DNA of 64,000 nucleotides, from positions 16,485 to 80,484 of the forward strand of contig DATMGD010000077.1 of the NCBI GenBank assembly GCA_035555855.1. The letters are read 5' to 3'. The notes under the pieces are model-generated. The model did no database searches, was not told the DNA's origin, and worked only from the letters and a program-made list of their open reading frames with translations. The stretch is from Palsa-892 sp035555855. GTDB taxonomy: Bacteria > Pseudomonadota > Alphaproteobacteria > Rhizobiales > Xanthobacteraceae. Positions 27,434 through 35,733 of the stretch are shown here, one piece after another (position 1 is the first letter of the stretch; each line of letters starts with the position of its first letter). Made by a program: the position numbers and the translations under genes.

Positions 27434-28885
27434 ATGAAGTTCGTAAATCTCATTCGCGCGGGTCTGCCCGCGCTGTCCGCGGTGGCGCTCAGCGCCGCTC
27501 CGGCATTCGCCCAGGCAGCCGCGCCGACAATCAACAAGGGTGACACGACCTGGATGATGACGGCGACCGTGCTCGTGCTCGTCATGACGGTGCCGGGCCT
27601 GTCGCTGTTTTACGGCGGCCTTGTGCGCTCGAAGAACATGCTCTCGATGCTCACCCAGGTTTTCTACACGGTCTGCGCCGTGTTCGTCCTGTGGGTGCTC
27701 TACGGCTACAGCCTCGTCTTCACCGGCGGCTCCGATTTCATCGGCGGCTTCTCGAAGGCGTTTCTCGGCGGCATCGCGCCGGATACCGCGGGCGGCACTT
27801 TCACCGTCGGCGTCGCGATCCCGGAAATGGTCTTCGTGATGTTCCAGATGACCTTCGCGGCGATCACCGCAGCGCTCATCCTCGGTTCGGTCGCCGAGCG
27901 CACCAAATTCTCGGCGATCGCGCTGTTCATCCCGCTCTGGATCACGTTCATCTATTTCCCGATCGCCCACATGGTCTGGTACTGGGCGGGCCCGGACGCG
28001 GTCGATGCTGCTGCCAAGGCGCTGGCTGCCGCGACCGATCCGGCCGCCAAGGCCAAGGCCCAGGAAGCGCTCGATGCCGTGATGGCGGACGGCGGCTACC
28101 TCTTCAAGGCGGGCGCCATCGATTTTGCCGGCGGCACCGTCGTGCACATCAACTCCGGCATCGCCGGCCTCGTCGGCTGTCTGATCGTCGGCAAGCGTCT
28201 CGGCTACGGCCGCGATGTCATGGCGCCGCACTCGCTCACCATGACGATGATCGGCGCCTGCCTCCTGTGGTTCGGCTGGTTCGGCTTCAATGCCGGTTCG
28301 AACCTGGAAGCCACCGGCTCCGCCGTTGTCGCCTTCGTCAACACCTTCATCGCGACGGCGGCCTGCGCGTTGTCGTGGATGTTCGTCGAATGGATCGTCA
28401 AGGGTAAGCCCTCGATGCTCGGCATCGTCTCGGGTGCCGTCGCGGGTCTTGTGGCCGTGACGCCGGCTTCGGGCTTCGCGGGCCCGATGGGCTCGCTCGT
28501 ACTCGGGCTCGTCGCCGGCGTGATCTGCTTCTTCTTCTGCACCACGGTGAAGAACATCTTCAAATACGACGACGCGCTCGACGTCTTCGGCGTGCACTGC
28601 ATCGGCGGCATTACCGGCGCCATTGCGACCGGCATCCTTGTCGATCCGTCGCTCGGCGGCACCGGCGTGTTCGATTACGTCGCCAACAAGGTCGGCGACT
28701 ACGACATGGTCACGCAGGTCGTTGCCCAGCTCAAAGGCGTCGGCATCACCATTCTGTGGTCCGGCATCGGTTCGGCGATCCTGTGGAAGTTCGTCGATCT
28801 CGTCGTCGGCCTCAGGCCCGCCCCCGACAAGGAGCGCGAGGGCCTCGACATCTCCGACCATGGCGAGCGTGCCTACAACGCATAA
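27434..28885 (+). CDS. amtB: Ammonium transporter
   Basis: This 483-residue Amt channel has a signal peptide (cleavage near AFA-Q, residue 26) followed by eleven predicted helices. Conserved pieces are GLSLFYGGLVRSKNML, the first pore histidine in PIAHMVWYW, VHINSGIAGLVG, and the second pore histidine in FGVHCIGGITGAIATG. An alanine/lysine-rich insertion of about 35 residues (near 190-225) sits in a periplasmic loop before YLFKAGAIDFAGGTVVH; I recall similar insertions in other Rhizobiales. GlnK trimers close this channel when nitrogen is plentiful. Paired with glnK and ended by a strong terminator. Confidence 0.96.
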   Translation: MKFVNLIRAGLPALSAVALSAAPAFAQAAAPTINKGDTTWMMTATVLVLVMTVPGLSLFYGGLVRSKNMLSMLTQVFYTVCAVFVLWVLYGYSLVFTGGSDFIGGFSKAFLGGIAPDTAGGTFTVGVAIPEMVFVMFQMTFAAITAALILGSVAERTKFSAIALFIPLWITFIYFPIAHMVWYWAGPDAVDAAAKALAAATDPAAKAKAQEALDAVMADGGYLFKAGAIDFAGGTVVHINSGIAGLVGCLIVGKRLGYGRDVMAPHSLTMTMIGACLLWFGWFGFNAGSNLEATGSAVVAFVNTFIATAACALSWMFVEWIVKGKPSMLGIVSGAVAGLVAVTPASGFAGPMGSLVLGLVAGVICFFFCTTVKNIFKYDDALDVFGVHCIGGITGAIATGILVDPSLGGTGVFDYVANKVGDYDMVTQVVAQLKGVGITILWSGIGSAILWKFVDLVVGLRPAPDKEREGLDISDHGERAYNA

Positions 28886-28916
28886 CCGCAGGCGTCCTCC
28901 TCCACCTGCAACCTCG

Positions 28917-28947
28917 AAGGCCCCGGGAAACCGGGGCCTTTTCTTTA
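28917..28947 (+). terminator. Rho-independent terminator of glnK-amtB
   Basis: A perfect 10-bp stem AAGGCCCCGG / CCGGGGCCTT with a GAAA tetraloop is followed by TTCTTTAT, 31 bp after the amtB stop. Confidence 0.85.
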
Positions 28948-28971
28948 TCTCCGGCCCGCAGGCGCCGATGG

Positions 28972-28987
28972 TTAAGGAGACCTTAAC
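28972..28987 (+). promoter_or_regulatory. CtrA-type binding box upstream of ftsK
   Basis: TTAA-GGAGACC-TTAAC matches the alphaproteobacterial CtrA consensus TTAA-N7-TTAA exactly and ends 38 bp before the ftsK start codon. The surrounding GGTTAAGG-AGA-CCTTAACC is a perfect 8-bp inverted repeat (28970-28988). Confidence 0.65.
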
Positions 28988-29024
28988 CAGCCGTTTTTAA
29001 GTTCCTCGCAAGGGGAAGCGGCTC

Positions 29025-31475
29025 ATGCGGAACACCAGTACTCGCGCATCCATCGACCTTGCCGACGGCATTGCCGGGGCCATGCGGCGTCGCGCGGCCG
29101 AGCTTGGCGGATTGCTGCTGGTGGCGCTCGCCGGCGCCGGCATGGCGGCGCTCGCCACCTGGTCGGCACTCGATCCGAGTTTCAACTACGCCGTTGAAAC
29201 CAAGGCGCATAATCTTTTCGGCCGCCCCGGCGCGATTTTCGCCGACTGCCTGATGCAGGTCTTCGGTCTTGCCGCCGTCGTCTTTATTCTTCCGGTCGCG
29301 GTCTGGGGCTGGCGCTTCATCACGCATCGCTGGCTGAAGCGCATGCGCGTGCGAGTTGCCGCGTGGCTCGCGAGCCCGATTCTTGCCGCGGGCTTTGCCG
29401 CCTGCTTCATGCCGACCGCAAGCTGGCCGCTCTCCGCCGGGCTCGGCGGCGTTGTCGGCGATCTCCTGCTCAAGTTTCCGCTATGGCTGGCGGGACATTC
29501 GCTCTCCGTCCGGCTCGTGCTGGCGCTGTTCTTCGGCACACTCGCCGCCGCGACGCTCGCCGTCGCATTCGGCTTCGGCTTTCAGACGGAGCGCGAAGCG
29601 ATCGAGGAAGACGACGAGGAAGACAGCGACGAGCCTGCCGACGGCTTCTTCAGCCGTATCGTCGTTTCCTTCGGTGCCATCACCCACGCCTTCCTTGGCC
29701 TCAAGGCTCGAATTCTCAATCCGCGCGGCGCCGGCGTCATGGCGCTCTTGCGCGAAATGTTCCGCAACGACGAACCGGCACCGGTTGCGCACGGCTCGCG
29801 CAAGGAGCCGATGCTGCGGCTTGGCCAGTCCGGTACATCCGCCGAAGCGGACGATTACGAAGAAGAAGACGAGGAAGAAGACGAAGAGCCCGCGCCGCGC
29901 CGCGCCCGCGCGCCGGCAGCAGCGCCTGCGCCGAAAAAGCGCCGCTCGCGCGGCCGCTATGACTTTCCGCCGCTCGATCTTCTCGCCGCGCCGCCGAAAG
30001 AGCGCGCACCGGCGCTCTCGCCTGCGGCGCTCGAAGAAAATTCCCGCACGCTGGAAACCGTGCTCGACGACTTCGGCGTCAAGGGCGAGATCGTCAACGC
30101 CCGCCCCGGCCCGGTCGTCACGCTTTACGAGCTTGAGCCTGCGCCCGGCATTAAATCGTCGCGCGTCATCGGTCTTGCCGACGACATCGCCCGCTCGATG
30201 AGCGCCGTCTCGGCGCGCGTTGCCGTCGTCCCCGGCAGGAATGCCATCGGCATCGAACTGCCGAACCCCAAGCGCGAGAAGGTTATTCTGCGCGAGCAGC
30301 TCGCTTCGAAGGAATTCACCAAGGGCACTTCTGCGCTTCCCTTGTGTCTCGGCAAGACGATCGGCGGCGAGCCGGTGATCGCGGATCTCGCGCGCATGCC
30401 GCACTTGCTGATCGCCGGTACCACCGGCTCCGGTAAATCGGTCGCCATCAACACGATGATCCTGTCGCTCCTCTACCATCACCGGCCGGAGGAGTGCCGC
30501 TTGATCCTGATCGACCCGAAGATGCTCGAGCTTTCGGTCTATGACGGCATCCCGCATCTTCTCGCGCCGGTCGTCACCGATCCGAGGAAAGCCATCATCG
30601 CGCTCAAGTGGACAGTGCGCGAGATGGAAGAGCGCTACAAGAAGATGTCGAAGGTCGGCGTGCGCAACATCGACGGCTTCAATGCCCGCGTCGCCGAGGC
30701 CCGTGAAAAAGGCGAGACGATCACCCGCACGGTGCAGACCGGCTTCGACCGCGAAACCGGCGAAGCGATCTACGAGCATCAGGAGATGGAGCTTGAGCCG
30801 CTCCCCTTCATCGTCGTCGTCGTCGACGAGATGGCCGACCTGATGATGGTCGCCGGCAAGGACATCGAAGGCGCGATCCAGCGCCTCGCCCAGATGGCGC
30901 GCGCCGCCGGCATCCACCTCGTGATGGCGACGCAGCGGCCTTCCGTGGACGTCATCACCGGCACCATCAAGGCCAACTTCCCGACCCGCATCTCCTTCCA
31001 GGTGACGTCGAAGATCGACAGCCGCACCATTCTGGGCGAGCAGGGCGCCGAGCAGCTGCTCGGCCAGGGCGACATGCTCTACATGGCCGGCGGCGGCCGC
31101 ATCTCCCGCGTTCACGGCCCCTTCGTCTCGGACCGCGAGGTCGAGCAGGTCGTCAAACACCTGAAATCGCAGGGCACGCCGGAATATCTCGAAGCCGTCA
31201 CGGCCGAAGAGGAAGAAGGCGGCGCCGACGGGGCTGTGTTCGATAAGGGCGATTTCGGCGCCAATGACGACGGCGCCGATCTCTACCGGCAGGCCGTCCA
31301 GATCGTGCTCCGCGACCGCAAGGCCTCGACCAGCTACATCCAAAGACGGCTATCGATCGGCTACAATCGGGCCGCCACAATCATTGAGCGGATGGAAAAA
31401 GAAGGTATCGTGGGAGCTGCGAATCACGCGGGCAAACGCGAGATTCTCGTCGAAGGCGCGGAAGACCCCTATTGA
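29025..31475 (+). CDS. ftsK: DNA translocase FtsK
   Basis: This 816-residue septal DNA pump resolves chromosome dimers and moves the terminus at division. The N-terminal part has about four membrane helices (residues 20-190). An acidic, Glu/Asp-rich and then Pro/Ala/Arg-rich linker (about 195-320) follows, then the alpha/beta RecA-like motor. Walker A GTTGSGKS is at 465-472. Walker B is in FIVVVVDEMADLM, followed by ATQRPSVDVITGTIKANFPTRI. The C-terminal winged-helix gamma domain (YRQAVQIVLRDRKAST, YNRAATIIERMEKEGIV) reads KOPS and contacts XerD. A CtrA-type box lies in the promoter region. Confidence 0.96.
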   Translation: MRNTSTRASIDLADGIAGAMRRRAAELGGLLLVALAGAGMAALATWSALDPSFNYAVETKAHNLFGRPGAIFADCLMQVFGLAAVVFILPVAVWGWRFITHRWLKRMRVRVAAWLASPILAAGFAACFMPTASWPLSAGLGGVVGDLLLKFPLWLAGHSLSVRLVLALFFGTLAAATLAVAFGFGFQTEREAIEEDDEEDSDEPADGFFSRIVVSFGAITHAFLGLKARILNPRGAGVMALLREMFRNDEPAPVAHGSRKEPMLRLGQSGTSAEADDYEEEDEEEDEEPAPRRARAPAAAPAPKKRRSRGRYDFPPLDLLAAPPKERAPALSPAALEENSRTLETVLDDFGVKGEIVNARPGPVVTLYELEPAPGIKSSRVIGLADDIARSMSAVSARVAVVPGRNAIGIELPNPKREKVILREQLASKEFTKGTSALPLCLGKTIGGEPVIADLARMPHLLIAGTTGSGKSVAINTMILSLLYHHRPEECRLILIDPKMLELSVYDGIPHLLAPVVTDPRKAIIALKWTVREMEERYKKMSKVGVRNIDGFNARVAEAREKGETITRTVQTGFDRETGEAIYEHQEMELEPLPFIVVVVDEMADLMMVAGKDIEGAIQRLAQMARAAGIHLVMATQRPSVDVITGTIKANFPTRISFQVTSKIDSRTILGEQGAEQLLGQGDMLYMAGGGRISRVHGPFVSDREVEQVVKHLKSQGTPEYLEAVTAEEEEGGADGAVFDKGDFGANDDGADLYRQAVQIVLRDRKASTSYIQRRLSIGYNRAATIIERMEKEGIVGAANHAGKREILVEGAEDPY

Positions 31476-31517
31476 TCGGCCAGCCTTGAGTCGCCAAATC
31501 GCCATAACTGCCCGCTA

Positions 31518-31567
31518 GGGCGTGGTCCCGAAAAGTGGCAACCGGTTTTCGGACAAGATCACGCCCA
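31518..31567. repeat. Dispersed palindromic repeat, copy 2
   Basis: Outer arms GGGCGTGGTC (31518-31527) and GATCACGCCC (31557-31566) pair with one mismatch. Inner arms CCGAAAA and TTTTCGG enclose GTGGCAACCGG. It lies between ftsK and lolA and shares its core with the elements at 9184 and 58974. Confidence 0.75.
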
Positions 31568-31609
31568 AACAGAGCGCAAGCCCAAGCCGGTTCCCCGGCT
31601 GGAGGAACA

Positions 31610-32260
31610 ATGATTCGAATGCTGTCCCGTCCCGGCCTTGCCGTTCTCGCCCTCTGCGTGGCGGGCCCTGTTTTGGCTGCGCCGCCGTTCTCTTCCGCGC
31701 CGACGACGCGCCGGACGTTCGATCGCGACCAGCGCCAGCAGCTCGAGAAGATCAACACCTACTTCAACTCGATCACCAACCTCACCGGCAAGTTCGTGCA
31801 GGTCGGCCCCGACGGCTCGAAGACGCAAGGCGACTTCTACATGTCGAAGCCCGGCAAGGTGCGCTTCGAATATGACGAGCCGAGCCCGATCGAGCTGATC
31901 GCCGACGGTGACGCCGTCGCCGTGCGCGACCGCAAGCTGGCGACGCAGGACATCTACCCGCTGTCGCAGACGCCGCTCCGCTTCCTGCTGTCCGACAAGC
32001 TCGACCTCATGAAGGACACCAACGTCATCAACGTCTATAGCGACGAGCTGTTCACCACCGTCGTGATCGAGGAAAAGAGCCTGGTCGCCGGCACCAACCG
32101 CCTGATGATCATGTTCGGCGCCAAGGATCATCAGTTGAAGCAGTGGACCGTCACCGATCCGCAGGGCTACGACACCACCGTCGCCGTCTCTCACCTCGAT
32201 TCCTCGAAGAAGCCCGACCCGCGGCTCTTCAAGATCAACTACGAACGCATGCTGCGCTGA
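31610..32260 (+). CDS. lolA: Outer-membrane lipoprotein carrier protein LolA
   Basis: This 216-residue periplasmic chaperone carries lipoproteins from LolCDE to the outer membrane. A signal peptide (MIRMLSRPGLAVLALCVAGPVLA, cleavage near residue 23) precedes a LolA fold with YFNSITNLTGKFVQVGPDGSKTQGDFYMSKPGKVRFEYDEPSPIELIADGDAVAVRDRKL. The mature N-terminus carries a short Thr/Arg-rich lead. The start is set by GGAGGA at 31601-31606 before the ATG at 31610; an in-frame start 25 codons upstream would hide the signal peptide and lies in the repeat element. The ftsK-lolA-xthA order is one I recall from other Rhizobiales. Confidence 0.92.
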   Translation: MIRMLSRPGLAVLALCVAGPVLAAPPFSSAPTTRRTFDRDQRQQLEKINTYFNSITNLTGKFVQVGPDGSKTQGDFYMSKPGKVRFEYDEPSPIELIADGDAVAVRDRKLATQDIYPLSQTPLRFLLSDKLDLMKDTNVINVYSDELFTTVVIEEKSLVAGTNRLMIMFGAKDHQLKQWTVTDPQGYDTTVAVSHLDSSKKPDPRLFKINYERMLR

Positions 32261-32273
32261 CCATCTCCGCCGC

Positions 32274-33092
32274 ATGCGTTTTGTCGTCTCGACCTGGAAC
32301 ATCAACTCCGTCCGCCTGCGCCTGCCGCTCGTCAAGCGCTTCCTGCAAAAGCACGCGCCTGACGTTTTGTGCTTGCAGGAAACCAAGTGCCCCGACGACA
32401 AATTTCCGCGCGGCGAGTTCGAGAAGATCGGCTATCCGCACGTCGCGATCTACGGCCAGAAGGGCTATCACGGCGTCGCGACGATCTCGCGCCTGCCGAT
32501 CGAAAGCATGCAGAAGGAAAACTTCTGCCAGAAGGAAGACTGCCGCCACCTCGCGGTCAATTTCGGCAAGCAGGCCGGATTGAAGAAGCCGCTCGCCATC
32601 CATAATTTTTATGTACCGGCTGGCGGCGACGAGCCCGATCCCGTCATCAACGTAAAATTCGCGCACAAGCTGTCGTTTCTCGACGAGCTCGCGGCCCACA
32701 CGATTTCGCGCGATGCGAAGAATGGCGCACGTTCCATTTTGGTCGGCGACCTCAACGTCGCGCCGCTCGAGCACGACGTCTGGAGTCATAAACAAATGTT
32801 GCGTGTCGTCAGCCACACGCCGGTCGAGGTCGAGAAATTCGATCAGTTTCGCGCCGCGGGCGGCTGGATCGATGTGATGCGCTCTTTCGTGCCGCCCGAA
32901 GAAAAGCTCTACACTTGGTGGAGCTATCGCGCCGCCGACTGGGCCGCCGCCGACCGCGGCCGGCGTCTCGATCATGTGCTGGTCAGCCCCGCGCTCGACA
33001 AGACCGCGATTGAAATGAGCATCCTGAAAAAAGCGCGCGGCTGGACGCAGCCTTCCGACCATGTGCCGGTGACGGTCGCGTTCGATCTTTAA
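32274..33092 (+). CDS. xthA: Exodeoxyribonuclease III (AP endonuclease)
   Basis: This 272-residue Mg-dependent enzyme cuts at abasic sites in base-excision repair. Motifs of the exonuclease-endonuclease-phosphatase fold are all present: STWNINSVRLRL (residues 5-16), LCLQETKCPDD with the metal-binding Glu, the HNFYVPAGGDEPD loop, GDLNVAPLEHDVW, DRGRRLDHVLVSP and the catalytic PSDHVPVTV at the C-terminus. It lies 13 bp after lolA, so cotranscription is likely, and is convergent with the cNMP-binding gene (3-bp gap). Confidence 0.95.
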   Translation: MRFVVSTWNINSVRLRLPLVKRFLQKHAPDVLCLQETKCPDDKFPRGEFEKIGYPHVAIYGQKGYHGVATISRLPIESMQKENFCQKEDCRHLAVNFGKQAGLKKPLAIHNFYVPAGGDEPDPVINVKFAHKLSFLDELAAHTISRDAKNGARSILVGDLNVAPLEHDVWSHKQMLRVVSHTPVEVEKFDQFRAAGGWIDVMRSFVPPEEKLYTWWSYRAADWAAADRGRRLDHVLVSPALDKTAIEMSILKKARGWTQPSDHVPVTVAFDL

Positions 33093-33095
33093 AAT

Positions 33096-33569
33096 CTAGC
33101 GGTAATCCTCGCCGGCTTCCTCGAACAGCGGCCGCACGACGTCTAGATCGTTCAGCACGCGCCCGACGCGCGTCGCGACCAGCCGCCGCAGCGCCACCGC
33201 CGCCTGCGGCTCGCCCTCGAGAATGCGCATGAAGACGACGCGCGGGATGCGAAAGACGATCGTCGATTCGGTCGCGATCGCCGTCGAGGGCCGCGTCGTG
33301 TCGGTGATCATCGCCGTTTCGCCGATCAGCATGCCGCGGCGCGCTTTCAGCGGCGCTTCGCCCTTGCGGTCGTTGGCGCCTTGCAGCACCAGCTCGCCGT
33401 TCACCACGACATAGCCGCCGTCGGCCGGCTGGCCTTCCTCGAACAGGATGTCGCCGCGCGAGAGCTTCATCGTCTCGACGCTGATCGCCAAAAGCCGCAG
33501 CGCCTCGCGCCCGAGAAGGTGCAAGGTCGGCACGCGGTCGAGGAAATTGATGTCGTCTTCGAGCGCCAT
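33096..33569 (-). CDS. Cyclic nucleotide-binding domain protein (no DNA-binding domain)
   Basis: This 157-residue protein consists of one cNMP-binding beta-roll (residues 10-135) with GDILFEEGQPADGGYVVVNGELVLQ and the phosphate-binding cassette LIGETAMITDTTRPSTAI. The cassette keeps the ribose-contacting Glu (E84) and phosphate-contacting Arg (R93) of cAMP binders. No helix-turn-helix follows, unlike Crp/Fnr, so it is not a classical transcription factor. It starts 4 bp after the response regulator stop and is almost surely cotranscribed with it. Partner and ligand are unknown. Confidence 0.87.
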   Translation of the reverse strand: MALEDDINFLDRVPTLHLLGREALRLLAISVETMKLSRGDILFEEGQPADGGYVVVNGELVLQGANDRKGEAPLKARRGMLIGETAMITDTTRPSTAIATESTIVFRIPRVVFMRILEGEPQAAVALRRLVATRVGRVLNDLDVVRPLFEEAGEDYR

Positions 33570-33573
33570 TCCG

Positions 33574-34260
33574 TCAGGGTACGAGCTTGTAGCCGCCGGC
33601 TTCGGTCACGAGGAGCGCGGCATTCGCCGGATCCTGCTCGATCTTCTGCCGCAGCCGGTAGATGTGGGTTTCCAGCGTGTGCGTCGTCACGCCGGAGTTA
33701 TAACCCCAGACTTCCTGCAACAGAACTTCCCGCGACACGGGTTTTTCGCCCGAACGGTAAAGATAGCGCAAAATCGCCGTTTCTTTTTCGGTCAGCCGCA
33801 CTTTCGAGCCGCGCTCGTTGACCAGGAGCTTGGTGCCCGGATGAAAGCTGTACGGCCCGATCGGGAACACGGCGTCCTCGCTCGCCTCGTGGCTGCGGAG
33901 TTGCGCGCGGATGCGGGCGAGCAGGACGGCAAAGCGGAACGGCTTGGTCACGTAATCGTTGGCGCCGGCCTCAAGACCCAAAATGGTGTCGGAGTCGGCA
34001 TCGTGCCCGGTCAGCATGATGATCGGCGACTTGAAACCGTTCTTGCGCAACACGCGCACCGCCTCGCGGCCGTCCATGTCCGGCAAGCCGACATCCATGA
34101 TGACGAGATCGAAGTGGCCGTTCTTCGCGAGCTGAATCGCGGCCTGCGCATTTTCGGCGGCCTCGGCCTCGAATTCCTCATGCAGCGCAAGCTGCTCGTT
34201 CAGCGCGTTACGCAACTCGGCGTCGTCATCGACCACTAGGATTTTTCGCGAATTCGCCAT
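33574..34260 (-). CDS. OmpR-family response regulator, CenR-like
   Basis: This 228-residue two-domain regulator has a receiver (residues 5-118) with acidic pocket D11-D13, phospho-acceptor D56 in VIMDVGLPDMDG, T84 and K106 (NDYVTKPF), and a C-terminal winged helix (GYNSGVTTHTLETHIYRLRQKIE). The sequence, notably SPIIMLTGHDADSDTILGLEAGANDYVTKPFRF, strongly resembles the essential cell-envelope regulator CenR of Caulobacter and its relatives; that identification is from memory and is tentative. No histidine kinase is adjacent. The ATG at 34260 is preceded by AGGAG; an in-frame start 12 codons upstream is less likely. Confidence 0.88.
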   Translation of the reverse strand: MANSRKILVVDDDAELRNALNEQLALHEEFEAEAAENAQAAIQLAKNGHFDLVIMDVGLPDMDGREAVRVLRKNGFKSPIIMLTGHDADSDTILGLEAGANDYVTKPFRFAVLLARIRAQLRSHEASEDAVFPIGPYSFHPGTKLLVNERGSKVRLTEKETAILRYLYRSGEKPVSREVLLQEVWGYNSGVTTHTLETHIYRLRQKIEQDPANAALLVTEAGGYKLVP

Positions 34261-34380
34261 AAGCGCTCCTGCAATCACGACTCTACAACAGGCCAAAGCC
34301 CTTCAGGTACTGAAATTAGGGGAAATCCCGGCGGACTTTGGACCTAGACCGGTGCGGGACAAGCGGGCAAGAGCAAGGTC

Positions 34381-34908
34381 ATGAATAGAGCGTCTGCGAT
34401 CATCACGGTTACGCGAGCCCCCGGTGAACGGGCACGTGGCATTCTTCGTTACGGCGCGAGAAGCCACCGCGTGGCGCTCGGCCGAAGCGGGATCGCTGTG
34501 AATAAAACTGAAGGCGACGGAACGACGCCCCGCGGGCGCTTCCATCCGCTGCGCATCTGGTGGCGCGCCGACCGCCTGCCGCGGCCGCGCACGCAGCTGC
34601 CGCTCCGCCGTATCGGGCCGGACGACGCCTGGTGCGAAGACCCGAAGGATCGCCGCTATAATCGGCCGTTCCTATTAAACGAAGGTACGGCGGGCGACCG
34701 GCTGAAGCGCGACGATCATCTCTACGATCTGATCGTCGAGATCGACCACAACACCCGGCCGCGTGTCGCGAAGCGCGGCAGCGCCGTGTTCATTCATCTC
34801 GCGCGTGAAGGGCTGAAACCCACCGCGGGCTGCATCGCCATGCCGCTCGCGGATTTGCAGCGGCTGGTGGCGCGGCTCGATCGGGATTCGGTGATCCGGA
34901 TTGTCTAG
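34381..34908 (+). CDS. L,D-transpeptidase family protein (YkuD domain)
   Basis: This 175-residue protein has the YkuD catalytic signature FIHLAREGLKPTAGCIAM, with H139 and nucleophile C151; the usual Ser before Gly-Cys is Ala here. The N-terminal half includes VNKTEGDGTTPRGRFHPLRIWW, another family mark. L,D-transpeptidases make 3-3 peptidoglycan cross-links or attach proteins to peptidoglycan. No signal peptide or membrane anchor is visible, which is unusual for a periplasmic enzyme but shared by this short subfamily. It diverges from the CenR-like regulator (120-bp gap). Confidence 0.85.
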   Translation: MNRASAIITVTRAPGERARGILRYGARSHRVALGRSGIAVNKTEGDGTTPRGRFHPLRIWWRADRLPRPRTQLPLRRIGPDDAWCEDPKDRRYNRPFLLNEGTAGDRLKRDDHLYDLIVEIDHNTRPRVAKRGSAVFIHLAREGLKPTAGCIAMPLADLQRLVARLDRDSVIRIV

Positions 34909-34914
34909 CGCAAA

Positions 34915-35625
34915 TTATTTCGCGTAATCGCGCTCGCCGAAGATCGCGCTTCCCACCCGCACATGGCTCGCGCCGAAGGCGATTGCGCTCGGATAATCCG
35001 CGCTCATGCCCATCGAGAGTTTCGCAAGACCGTTGCGCGCGGCGATCTTGGCCAGGAGCGCAAAATGCGGCGCCGGCGGCTGGTCGAACGGCGGAATGCA
35101 CATCAGGCCTTCGATGCTGAGCCCATACTGTTCGCGGCATGTCAGGATAAAAGCATCGGCGTTTTCCGGCAGTACGCCGGCTTTCTGCGGCTCGCCGCCG
35201 GTATTCACTTCGATAAACAGTTTCGGCTTGCGGCCCTGCTTCTCGATCTCGGCGGCCAATGCCTCGGCGATCTTCGGCCGGTCCACGGTGTGAATCGCAT
35301 CGAACAGCGCCACCGCTTCTTTTGCCTTGTTCGATTGCAGCGGGCCGATGAGATGCAATTCGATACCCGCATAACGCTCGCGCAAGCCCGGCCATTTGGC
35401 CTTGGCCTCCTGCACGCGGTTCTCGCCAAAGACACGCTGCCCGGCTTCCAGCACCGGCACGATGGCCTCGGCCGGGAACGTCTTGCTGACCGCGATCAGC
35501 GTCACGTCTTCCGGCTTGCGCTGGTTGCCGAGCGCCGCCTTGCGAATTTCGCCGCGCACGAAGGCGAGCCGTTCGACGGCATTGCCGGCAGAGTTTGAGG
35601 CCGGATTTTCGCTCGCTGAAACCAT
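34915..35625 (-). CDS. yggS: YggS family pyridoxal phosphate homeostasis protein
   Basis: This 236-residue PLP-binding TIM-barrel protein (PLPBP/YBL036C family) has the Schiff-base lysine K48 in LIAVSKTFPAE, FGENRVQEAKAKWPGL, LHLIGPLQSNKAKEAV, LFIEVNTGGEPQKAG and SMGMSADYPSAIAFGASHVRVGSAIFG. It has no known catalytic activity; it buffers PLP and affects amino-acid metabolism. It diverges from leuS over 108 bp. Confidence 0.94.
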   Translation of the reverse strand: MVSASENPASNSAGNAVERLAFVRGEIRKAALGNQRKPEDVTLIAVSKTFPAEAIVPVLEAGQRVFGENRVQEAKAKWPGLRERYAGIELHLIGPLQSNKAKEAVALFDAIHTVDRPKIAEALAAEIEKQGRKPKLFIEVNTGGEPQKAGVLPENADAFILTCREQYGLSIEGLMCIPPFDQPPAPHFALLAKIAARNGLAKLSMGMSADYPSAIAFGASHVRVGSAIFGERDYAK

Positions 35626-35733
35626 GATTTCCTCTGGCCTTTCGCATAGCCCGGCGGGTTAAAGCCCTCAATGCCAAAGCATTGACCCGGCGGGCCTTTT
35701 CGTGTCCTTTCCGGGCAATCTGCGGTGAAATCA

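Noticed and set aside
27329..28861. 510-codon reverse open frame opposite amtB
   Set aside because: Highly charged, repetitive antisense translation; amtB is clearly the real gene.
29481..31343. Long open frame (620 codons) on the reverse strand opposite ftsK
   Set aside because: Composition-driven antisense frame in GC-rich coding DNA; the forward frame encodes a complete FtsK and the reverse translation has no recognisable domain.
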